9,606 nucleotides of DNA. Origin: Comamonadaceae bacterium. Lineage in GTDB: Bacteria; Pseudomonadota; Gammaproteobacteria; Burkholderiales; Burkholderiaceae_C. Positions 1 to 6,254 of the stretch are shown piece by piece. Under the pieces are notes generated by a model, which saw only the letters and a program-made list of their open reading frames with translations, did not search any database and was not told the DNA's origin. The stretch covers positions 1 to 9,606 of the forward strand of contig CANGCZ010000046.1 of NCBI GenBank assembly GCA_947452325.1. Reading direction: 5' to 3'. Made by a program: the position numbers and the translations under genes. The first letter of the stretch is position 1. Every line of letters begins with the position of its first letter.

Positions 1-680
1 ACCGCATGATGGCTTTGCTGGGCTTGCCGGTGGCGCGCAGTGCCGCACCTGCATTGGCGCAGGCCGAACAGGAGTTGGCCGACTTGGCGCAAGCCATACG
101 CAGCGCACACCAAGACGAGGAAGCGGAATTGCTTGAGCGTTTGACTCGACTGGCCGGTCAGGTCGAAGGCCAGTATGCGGCGCAGCACTCTCGCTTTTCT
201 GCCAGCAAAGCGTATTTCGAATTGGTGGACAGGCGGATACAAGACATACGCGAAACCCGCTTGCCCGGGTTTCAGTCGATAGGCGAGTTCATGGACAGGC
301 GTTTGTCGCCTGCGCGCAGTACCTGCGACTGGGTGGCCAAACGGCAAACTGCTTTGTCCGAGCGCGTTTCACGCATGAGCAATTTGTTGCGTACCCGGGT
401 CGATTTTCAGCAGGAGCAAAGCAGCCAAGCGCTGCTGGCTGCCATGAACAAGCGCCAAGGTTTGCAATTGAAATTGCAAACCACGGTTGAGGGTTTGTCG
501 GTGGCCGCCATCACTTATTACATCGCCGGATTGATACATTACGTGGCCGAGGGTTTGCAGGCCAAATCATGGATCAGCGACCCGACCTTATTCACAGCAT
601 TGGCCGTGCCATTCATTGCGCTGGTGGTTTGGTGGATCACACGTCGTTTGCACTACAAAGTGCTGCGCCCTGACGCTTGA
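1..680 (+). CDS. DUF3422 family membrane-anchored protein, 3' part only
   Basis: C-terminal part of an uncharacterised membrane protein (DUF3422). The frame is open to the left edge, since codon 3-5 is CGC just before two ATGs at 6-11, so the true start lies outside the window and the ATG at 6 is probably internal. About the first 160 visible residues are hydrophilic and rich in Ala, Glu, Gln and Arg, suggesting long helices or a coiled coil. Two hydrophobic segments follow near the C-terminus (about residues 165-183 and 195-213, counted from the ATG at 6), and the protein ends in a short basic tail. Long helical region followed by a C-terminal transmembrane hairpin fits my memory of DUF3422 in Burkholderiales. 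No function is known to me and no catalytic motif is visible. The downstream hydrolase gene starts 57 nt after the stop, so co-transcription is possible but unproven. Confidence 0.8.
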   Translation, partial: RMMALLGLPVARSAAPALAQAEQELADLAQAIRSAHQDEEAELLERLTRLAGQVEGQYAAQHSRFSASKAYFELVDRRIQDIRETRLPGFQSIGEFMDRRLSPARSTCDWVAKRQTALSERVSRMSNLLRTRVDFQQEQSSQALLAAMNKRQGLQLKLQTTVEGLSVAAITYYIAGLIHYVAEGLQAKSWISDPTLFTALAVPFIALVVWWITRRLHYKVLRPDA

Positions 681-737
681 GTTTTTCGCTTGCTGCGTGC
701 GGTTTGCGCGGCTTTTCTTTGTTTACTTTTTTAAAAC

Positions 738-2360
738 ATGTCTTTCAATTTCAACAACCCCTACAGCAGCACGCGTCTTCCCGTCTTCGCCCGTAACATC
801 GTGTCCACTTCACATCCCTTAGCCGCACAAGCCGGTTTGCGCATGATGTGGCGCGGTGGCAATGCGGTAGATGCGGCCATCGCTGCGGCTGCGGTATTGA
901 CGATAGTCGAGCCGGTCAGCTGCGGCTTGGGCTCGGATGCGTTTTGTATTTTGTGGGACGGCCAACAGTTACACGGATTGAATGCGTCCGGGCGCGCACC
1001 GCAGGCCTGGACGCCTGACTATTTCCAAAGCAAATACGGCGACAACGCCATGCAACCGCCCAAGCGCGGCATCGATTCAGTCACCGTGCCCGGTGCTGTT
1101 GCCAGTTGGGTGGCATTGAGTGAGCGTTTCGGTAAATTACCTTTCGAAGATTTGATGCAACCGGCCATAGAGATTGCCGAGCGCGGCTTTTTGCTGAGTG
1201 TGGTGGTGCAGGAAAAATGGGCGGCGCCAGTGGAAGAACTCAAAGGCCAACCCGGTTTTGCGCAAGCGTTTTTACCGCATGGACGGGCGCCCGAAGTCGG
1301 CGAGTTGTTTCAGTTCGCATCAGCCGCCAAAGGCTTGCGGGCAATCGGCAAAACCAAGGGCCAGGCGTTTTACGGTGGCGAAATCGCCGAAGCCTTGGAG
1401 CGTTTTTCGAACGCCAACGGCGGGTCTTTGAAGGCCTCTGACTTTGCGGCTTACAAGGCAGACTGGGTGAAACCGATTTCCATGGATTACCGTGGTCACA
1501 CCTTGCATGAAATTCCGCCTAACGGACAAGGCATTGCGGCGTTGATTGCGTTGGGCATCTTGGACAATTTTGATCTGGCTGCGCTGCAACGCGATGGCGT
1601 GGATTCGCAGCATCTGCAAATCGAAGCCATGAAACTGGCGTTTGCCGATGTCTACCGCTATGTGGCCGATGAAGCCAGCATGGAAGTGACTGCGGCGCAA
1701 ATGCTGGACAAGTCGTATTTGAAAGAACGCGCCAAGTTGATTGACATGCAACGCGCACAAGATTTCAAAGCAGGCAATCCGGCTAAGGGCGGCACGATTT
1801 ACCTCACCGCTGCCGATGAAAACGGCATGATGGTCAGCTTCATTCAAAGCAATTACATGGGCTTTGGCTCGGGCTGTGTCGAGCCAACTTATGGGGTCAG
1901 TTTGCAAAACAGAGGCCATGCGTTCGCGGTGCGTCCCGGCGGTTTGAATCCGGCCAATTTGGTGGCACCGGGCAAGCGGCCGTTTCACACCATCATCCCG
2001 GCGTTTCTCACCAAAGATGGCCAGCCGGTGATGAGTTACGGCGTGATGGGTGCGAACATGCAACCGCAAGGCCATGTGCAAACCCTGGTGCGCATGCTGG
2101 ACTATGCACAAAATCCGCAAGCCGCATGTGACGCACCGCGCTGGCGCTACAACGAAGGTTTGGTCATTAATGTAGAAGCTGGTATGGATCCGCACACGGT
2201 TCAAGGTTTGCAGCAACGCGGTCACGCCATGGAAGTCATCAACGACAGTTACCAGGATTTCGGCTCCGGCCAGTTCATCTGGCGCATGGGCGACCCCAAG
2301 GTGCAAGGCTATGTGGCAGCCAGCGATTCACGCCGTGATGGCCTGGTCGCCGGGTTTTAG
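738..2360 (+). CDS. Gamma-glutamyltransferase-family Ntn-hydrolase
   Basis: 540 residues, matching the gamma-glutamyltranspeptidase superfamily, whose members are made as one chain and self-cleave before a Thr that becomes the N-terminal nucleophile. Near the N-terminus the family motif GGNAVDAAIAAA is clear, followed by EPVSCGLGSDAF. The nucleophile is probably Thr353 in GGTIYLTAAD, giving a large subunit of about 352 residues and a small one of about 188. There is no signal peptide, unlike periplasmic E. coli Ggt, so a cytoplasmic location is inferred. By eye alignment, residues that hold the gamma-glutamyl group in E. coli Ggt are changed: Ser84 near the Arg114 position (sequence NASGRAP), His394 at Asp433, and His417-Thr418 at Ser462-Ser463. 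This resembles the YwrD/acylase-like branch, so glutathione may not be the substrate. The ATG has no convincing Shine-Dalgarno, but the N-terminus (ending SHPLAAQAGLRMM) fits the family. First gene of a compact four-gene cluster. Confidence 0.93.
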   Translation: MSFNFNNPYSSTRLPVFARNIVSTSHPLAAQAGLRMMWRGGNAVDAAIAAAAVLTIVEPVSCGLGSDAFCILWDGQQLHGLNASGRAPQAWTPDYFQSKYGDNAMQPPKRGIDSVTVPGAVASWVALSERFGKLPFEDLMQPAIEIAERGFLLSVVVQEKWAAPVEELKGQPGFAQAFLPHGRAPEVGELFQFASAAKGLRAIGKTKGQAFYGGEIAEALERFSNANGGSLKASDFAAYKADWVKPISMDYRGHTLHEIPPNGQGIAALIALGILDNFDLAALQRDGVDSQHLQIEAMKLAFADVYRYVADEASMEVTAAQMLDKSYLKERAKLIDMQRAQDFKAGNPAKGGTIYLTAADENGMMVSFIQSNYMGFGSGCVEPTYGVSLQNRGHAFAVRPGGLNPANLVAPGKRPFHTIIPAFLTKDGQPVMSYGVMGANMQPQGHVQTLVRMLDYAQNPQAACDAPRWRYNEGLVINVEAGMDPHTVQGLQQRGHAMEVINDSYQDFGSGQFIWRMGDPKVQGYVAASDSRRDGLVAGF

Positions 2361-2363
2361 GCG

Positions 2364-3299
2364 GTGACTGTTTTATCCGCACGTTTGGGACGCTGGTCAC
2401 CGCATGCCGTTGGTATCGTGCTGGCCCTGGCCGGTGCCATGGCCTTCAGCGGCAAAGCCATCATCGTCAAGCTGTCTTATTTGTATGGTGTCGATGCGGT
2501 CACCGTCATCATGTACCGCATGCTGTTTGCCTTGCCGTTTTTTGTTGCCATGGCCTGGTGGGCGTCGCACCAGCCGCATGCGCTGGCCAACCCGTTGAGC
2601 CGGCGCGATCTGCTGGCGATAGCCGGCTTGGGCATGCTGGGTTATTACCTGGCCAGTTTTCTGGATTTTCTGGGGCTGCAAACCGTCACTGCCAGTTTGG
2701 AGCGCTTGATCATTTATTTGAACCCGACACTGGTCATGCTGCTCAGCGCCTTGATTTACAAACACCGTATTCACCCAAGGCGTGCGCTGGCGATGGCCAT
2801 CAGCTACGGCGGTGTGCTGCTGGTGTTCGCGCACGAGGTCAGCTTCAGTGGCGCGGGCGTGGTGCTGGGTTCGGCTTATGTGCTGGCCAGTGCACTGGCT
2901 TATGCTTTTTACCTGATGTTCAGCGGCCAAATGGTCAAGCGCATAGGTGCGTTGCGGCTGGTCGGATGGGCGTCTGTGGTTGCCTGTGCTTGTTGTTTAT
3001 TGCAATTTGTCATACTCAGGCCCTTGTCGGACGCACTGGTGCAGCCGCAGGTGCTGTGGCTGGCGTTGCTGAATGCCACGGTCTGCACGGTGGCGCCGGT
3101 GGTGTTCATCATGCTGGGGATAGAGCGCATTGGTGCTTCACTGACCGCGCAAGTCGGCATGGTCGGGCCTATGTCAACCATCACGCTGGGCGTGTTGGTG
3201 CTGGGTGAACCGGTGAATATGTGGATAGTGCTGGGTACTGTGTTGGTGCTCAGCGGTGTGTATATGGCTACGCAATCAGGAGAGAAAACATGGACTTAG
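2364..3299 (+). CDS. EamA-family (DMT superfamily) transporter
   Basis: 311-residue polytopic inner-membrane protein of the drug/metabolite transporter superfamily, length and pattern typical for ten transmembrane helices built from two EamA repeats (roughly residues 14-145 and 160-300). Visible hallmarks are the first helix ending in FSGKAIIVK, the end of repeat 1 with ERLIIYLNPTLVMLLSAL, and the end of repeat 2 with GASLTAQVGMVGP followed by a hydrophobic C-terminal helix. The substrate cannot be read from sequence; relatives export amino acids, nucleosides or other small metabolites. The start is GTG, 3 nt after the hydrolase stop. The next in-frame ATG would cut into the first helix, and spacing this tight suggests translational coupling. 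The gene overlaps the following SDR by 10 nt. Pairing with a gamma-glutamyl-type hydrolase hints at transport of a related substrate or product, but that is inference only. Confidence 0.92.
   Translation: MTVLSARLGRWSPHAVGIVLALAGAMAFSGKAIIVKLSYLYGVDAVTVIMYRMLFALPFFVAMAWWASHQPHALANPLSRRDLLAIAGLGMLGYYLASFLDFLGLQTVTASLERLIIYLNPTLVMLLSALIYKHRIHPRRALAMAISYGGVLLVFAHEVSFSGAGVVLGSAYVLASALAYAFYLMFSGQMVKRIGALRLVGWASVVACACCLLQFVILRPLSDALVQPQVLWLALLNATVCTVAPVVFIMLGIERIGASLTAQVGMVGPMSTITLGVLVLGEPVNMWIVLGTVLVLSGVYMATQSGEKTWT
3278..3283 (+). promoter_or_regulatory. Ribosome binding site deciding the SDR start
   Basis: AGGAGA lies 6 nt before the ATG at 3290 and inside the end of the upstream transporter gene. 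It is the strongest Shine-Dalgarno of the left cluster and supports the start at 3290 over the in-frame GTG at 3221. Confidence 0.75.
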
Positions 3300-4084
3300 G
3301 CATCAAAGGCAAATGGGCGCTGGTCGGCGGCGCGAGCAAGGGTTTGGGTTGGGGCTGCGCCAGTGCTTTGGCGCAGGCCGGTGTGAATCTGGTGATGGTG
3401 TCGCGCGGTGCAGACGTGCTAGAAGCGTCTGCCGCCGGTTTGCGTCAATACGGTGTGACTGTCTTGGCCGTGGCGCAAGACATCACCACTGAAGCCGGAC
3501 GCGCCGCCATCTGGTCGGTGGCCGGTGGACCGGGTAAAAACTTTGACATCGTCGTGACCAATGCAGGTGGTCCGCCCAGCGGCGATTTCCGTGAATGGGA
3601 CCGCGAAGCCTGGATCAAAGCGGTAGACGCGAACATGTTGACACCGATTGAGTTGATGAAAGCCACCATAGACGGCATGGCTTCGCGCGGTTTCGGTCGT
3701 ATTGTCAACATCACTTCCAGTGCAGTGAAGGCACCCATCGATATCCTGGGCTTGTCCAACGGCGCGCGCAGCGGCCTGAGCGGATTCGTCGCCGGTTTGT
3801 CGCGCAACCCGTCTATCGCCAAGCACAATGTCACCATCAATAACCTGTTGCCAGGTGCCTTTGATACCGATCGCCTCAAAGGCATTTTGCAAGGCACCGC
3901 AGAAAAAACCGGCAAGAGCGTGGAAGAGCTGGCGCAGGCGCGCCGCGCCAGCGCCCCGGCCAACCGCTTCGGCACGCCCGAAGAATTCGGCAACACCTGT
4001 GCGTTTTTATGCAGCCAGCACGCAGGTTTCATCAATGGTCAAAACATATTGATAGACGGCGGGGCCTACCCGGGCGCATTCTGA
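3290..4084 (+). CDS. SDR-family oxidoreductase with atypical active site
   Basis: 264-residue Rossmann-fold protein of the short-chain dehydrogenase/reductase superfamily. The cofactor loop reads GGASKGLG (residues 13-20), where classical SDRs begin with Thr, and a VTNAGGPP motif stands in for NNAG. The catalytic Ser is Ser143 in NITSSAVK. Thirteen residues on, where YxxxK is expected, the sequence is SNGAR: Ser156 replaces Tyr and Arg160 replaces Lys. The C-terminal half carries TINNLLPGAFDTDR and ends in NGQNILIDGG, as in FabG-like enzymes. This matches a known divergent FabG-like subgroup lacking the normal catalytic tetrad (cd05344-like, from memory). Redox activity is therefore uncertain. 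The chosen ATG at 3290 has a good Shine-Dalgarno (AGGAGA at 3278-3283), overlaps the transporter by 10 nt, and gives the canonical short N-terminus MDLGIKGK. An upstream in-frame GTG at 3221 lies inside the transporter gene and is not used here. Confidence 0.92.
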   Translation: MDLGIKGKWALVGGASKGLGWGCASALAQAGVNLVMVSRGADVLEASAAGLRQYGVTVLAVAQDITTEAGRAAIWSVAGGPGKNFDIVVTNAGGPPSGDFREWDREAWIKAVDANMLTPIELMKATIDGMASRGFGRIVNITSSAVKAPIDILGLSNGARSGLSGFVAGLSRNPSIAKHNVTINNLLPGAFDTDRLKGILQGTAEKTGKSVEELAQARRASAPANRFGTPEEFGNTCAFLCSQHAGFINGQNILIDGGAYPGAF

Positions 4085-4094
4085 AGGCGCGCGC

Positions 4095-4514
4095 ATGGAC
4101 AGAACTCCTCCGTTGTGGCCAGCGCACCGTGCGGTAGCCCACCTGCCCGGTTCCTTGCCCATGGGTGGCGTGGTGCCGGTGAAGCCTGTGCATGCATTCG
4201 CGCAAACTCCTGATGCGCTGCGCTGGCAGCCGCAACCGGGGTTGCAAGCGCGCCGGCATGACATCGAACTGGGTGGTTTGCTGGCCTTTGTCATTGACGA
4301 ACTGGTCACGCCCGCCGAAGCCGATGGTGTGCAAGGCGGCAACACCCATTTGTACAAACCCGATGGCAGTGGGGTCGACGTGTCTCCGGTCAAAGGTTCT
4401 GCACTCTTTTTCCGTCACGGCTTCGGGCGCGATTCAGTGCGTCACGTTGGCTGCCAAGTCAGCGGTGCAGTCTCCAAGTACGTGGCGCGTATCAATGTGA
4501 TGTACAGCGTTTGA
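4095..4514 (+). pseudogene. 2OG-Fe(II) oxygenase (prolyl 4-hydroxylase-like), internally deleted
   Basis: A 139-residue frame whose two halves match opposite ends of a prolyl-4-hydroxylase-type 2-oxoglutarate/Fe(II) dioxygenase. Residues 1-78 include LLAFVIDELVTPAEADG, the usual entry to the domain (compare VIDNFLSPEEC). Residues 79-139 hold the end of the domain: GGNTHLY, VSPVKGSALFF, the distal iron ligand His117 in DSVRHVG, and the 2-oxoglutarate-binding region SKYVARINVMY with Lys128. The middle section, which should carry the HxD iron motif and several beta strands, is absent. The junction is at or near DGV, residues 77-79 (nt 4323-4331), and the frame is kept. From family knowledge well over 100 residues seem to be missing, so the product should be unable to bind iron normally. 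The start is the ATG 10 nt after the SDR stop, with a weak AAGGCG upstream. It is the last gene of the + cluster and its stop is 12 nt from that of the convergent gene. Confidence 0.72.
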
Positions 4515-4526
4515 GTCAGCCAGGGC

Positions 4527-5045
4527 TTATTCCACTATCAATGCTTTGAGCTGCCACACCGAACGCTGGTAGTACAGAACGGTTTGCAATTCTTTTTTGC
4601 TGTCGTACGGGTAGACGATGAACAGCGGCCCTTTGTTTTTGGCTGACATCGGCTCGCCATTGATGGAGTGCGCGAGTATCACGTCAAATTTTTCAGCGTC
4701 ACTGAATGGCAGTTTGGCTTTGTATTCATCCAATGCAACAGCACTCAAGTTATTGCCTTTGAGCTTGGCGCTGGCCAGCACATCGCGCATCAATGGCCCT
4801 GTGAAAGTCATGGGGTCTTTGAACCAAGGCGTATGGGTGGTAAAGCTTTGTTGCGGCAGTTTTTTTAACCCTGCCAGATCCAACTCGGCCACCAATTGCG
4901 GCGGCGCTTTTTTGTCTGCGGGCTGTAAAAACAATTGCAATGTCTTGGTTTTGGCCGCTGGTGTTTTGGACTCGGCGTGCAGGCCTTGCAAGGTGAGCCA
5001 GACCCCCATGGCGAGCAATGCCTTGAGGCTGTGTCTTTTTGACAT
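4527..5045 (-). CDS. Secreted molybdopterin-oxidoreductase-fold protein lacking cysteine
   Basis: 172-residue exported protein. The N-terminus MSKRHSLKALLAMGV...GLHA has the basic start, hydrophobic core and AxA-like end of a Sec signal peptide, with probable cleavage after Ala24. The mature part resembles the small periplasmic proteins usually annotated as molybdopterin-dependent oxidoreductase (sulfite-oxidase-like fold). Visible features are LKKLPQQSFTTHTPW, a segment MTFTGPLMRDVL, an NGEPMS turn and GPLFIVYPYD before a C-terminal YYQRSVWQLKAL. There is no cysteine anywhere, so the Cys that ligates molybdenum in true sulfite-oxidase-family enzymes is missing; a ligand-binding or structural role is more likely than catalysis. 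The ATG is preceded by AAGGATGAAG, a plausible Shine-Dalgarno. It appears monocistronic, with a candidate promoter in the AT-rich gap upstream, and converges on the oxygenase remnant with only 12 nt between stops. Confidence 0.85.
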   Translation of the reverse strand: MSKRHSLKALLAMGVWLTLQGLHAESKTPAAKTKTLQLFLQPADKKAPPQLVAELDLAGLKKLPQQSFTTHTPWFKDPMTFTGPLMRDVLASAKLKGNNLSAVALDEYKAKLPFSDAEKFDVILAHSINGEPMSAKNKGPLFIVYPYDSKKELQTVLYYQRSVWQLKALIVE

Positions 5046-5111
5046 TGTTCTTCATCCTTTTCACAGTAAATAAGCGTCTAAATAGACTGGAAAAATGATG
5101 TTATATGATTA

Positions 5112-5142
5112 ATTATAGTTAATTCAATGGCAATTTTGTTAA
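5112..5142 (-). promoter_or_regulatory. Candidate sigma-70 promoter for the secreted protein
   Basis: Read on the - strand, a perfect -10 box TATAAT (5112-5117) is preceded by TTAACA (5137-5142, five of six matches to TTGACA) with a 19-nt spacer, slightly longer than the ideal 17. Transcription would begin about 60 nt before the ATG at 5045. The surrounding 5046-5231 gap is strongly AT-rich, which makes chance matches likelier. Confidence 0.45.
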
Positions 5143-5231
5143 ATTTAGAAATAAAATTAATTTTGAGCCTTAAGGTAAACAAATAAAAAATGAGTTGAAT
5201 ACTTAAAGGTATAACTAATTACCAACACTGA

Positions 5232-6161
5232 TCAGCTCTTGCGCGATGAAACCACGATACCGCCGACGATCAGCATGAAAGCCACCACGTGGTAAGTGTG
5301 GGGTACGTCTCCCAATGTGACGGTGGACAGCAGGGCGGCGAACAGCGGGGTGAGGTTGGCGAAAAAACCGGCAATGGTGGGGCCGACGCGCTGAATCCCT
5401 AGCCCCCAGCTGCGGTAGGCCAGCAAAGCCGGGCCCAGGGCCACGTAAAGCACGCTGGCGCCCAATGTCCAACCCCAGACGATATGCGGGTTGTCGCTGA
5501 ACTGCCATTCTGCGGCAGTGAATAAGCCGCTCCAGAGCAAGCCAAACACCATTTGCGCGGTCAAAAAATACATCCAGTTACTGCGTATCTCCGGCGGGTC
5601 TACCGGTTGCGCCACCAGCCAGCTGTACCAAGCCCAGCAGACTACGGCAATCAGCACGTAAATATCGCCCATGACCAGTTGCACTTTTTGCAAAGTTTCC
5701 CAGTCGCCCCGACCCAGCACGCACACCACGCCAGCGATGGACAACAAGGCACCGGTGGCTTGGCGCGCCGAGATCCGCTGCTTGTAAAACACAGCGCCCA
5801 TGACGAGCATGAACACCGGCACACTGGCCGCCACCAGCGTGACGTTGATCGGCGTCGAAGTGTGTAATGCCAGGTATTGAAAGCTGTTGTAACAGCCTAC
5901 GCCCAAGAGGCTCATCAGGCCATAACGTCGCCAGTGCGCCCAGACAATGCTGGAAGGTTTGAGGACCGGGTAAGACCATGGCAGCAGCAGCACAAAGGCC
6001 AGCAGCCAGCGAAAAAAGTTCAAAGTGATGGGCGGCACCATGTCGGCGACGACGCGGCCGAGCACCGTGTTGCCAGCCCAGACCAGCGGCGGCAACAACA
6101 GCAAACCGGCAGTGGCCAGGTCCAGTGCAGGTTTGGCGGGGGATGTGGGTGTGTCGGACAT
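5232..6161 (-). CDS. EamA-family (DMT superfamily) transporter
   Basis: 309-residue inner-membrane protein with about ten predicted transmembrane helices in two EamA repeats. Repeat 1 starts at TAGLLLLPPLVWAGNTVLGR and continues through FFRWLLAFVLLLPW and the helix STPINVTLVAASVPVFMLV. Repeat 2 begins around GDIYVLIAVVCWAWYSWLVA and ends with FFANLTPLFAALLSTVTLGD. The substrate is unknown. It is a different DMT branch from the transporter at 2364-3299 and shares only the general repeat pattern. The ATG at 6161 is chosen because it precedes a short polar N-terminus (MSDTPTSPAK) and the first helix and has AGAAG a few bases upstream. The frame stays open far beyond it (to 6878), but that extension is antisense to qor and lacks membrane character. 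It is divergent from qor, and its stop lies 186 nt upstream of the secreted-protein start. Confidence 0.92.
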   Translation of the reverse strand: MSDTPTSPAKPALDLATAGLLLLPPLVWAGNTVLGRVVADMVPPITLNFFRWLLAFVLLLPWSYPVLKPSSIVWAHWRRYGLMSLLGVGCYNSFQYLALHTSTPINVTLVAASVPVFMLVMGAVFYKQRISARQATGALLSIAGVVCVLGRGDWETLQKVQLVMGDIYVLIAVVCWAWYSWLVAQPVDPPEIRSNWMYFLTAQMVFGLLWSGLFTAAEWQFSDNPHIVWGWTLGASVLYVALGPALLAYRSWGLGIQRVGPTIAGFFANLTPLFAALLSTVTLGDVPHTYHVVAFMLIVGGIVVSSRKS

Positions 6162-6254
6162 AGCTTCTGACTCTAACCCAGTTGCGTGGACAATCAGGCT
6201 TGGCTGTCCGGCACATGACCGGCGGATTCCACTCAACCCAGACAGGAGCAAGGC
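6162..6254. promoter_or_regulatory. Divergent intergenic region between transporter and qor
   Basis: This 93-nt gap must hold the start signals for both the leftward transporter and rightward qor. No convincing -10/-35 pair could be picked on either strand. A short inverted repeat, GGACA (6188-6192) and TGTCC (6205-6209) separated by 12 nt, sits centrally and could be an operator. The Shine-Dalgarno of qor is AGGAG at 6244-6248, 6 nt before its ATG. Confidence 0.4.

Noticed and set aside
696..720. Possible terminator between the DUF3422 gene and the hydrolase
   Set aside because: Only a 5-bp stem with one G-T pair (CGTGC/GCGCG) and an interrupted T-run; too weak to call.
1320..2306. 328-residue open frame on the - strand
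   Set aside because: Fully antisense to the gamma-glutamyltransferase-family gene and of low-complexity His/Arg-rich composition; a shadow of the real coding strand.
3221..3289. Longer GTG start for the SDR gene
   Set aside because: It would add 23 residues encoded inside the transporter gene; the ATG at 3290 has a strong Shine-Dalgarno and gives the family-typical N-terminus.
4192..4500. Alternative 102-residue frame over the oxygenase remnant
   Set aside because: The frame starting at 4095 has clear oxygenase motifs at both ends, while this one has none.
4515..4526. Bidirectional terminator between the convergent oxygenase remnant and secreted-protein genes
   Set aside because: Only 12 nt separate the stops and no hairpin with T-tract is visible there.
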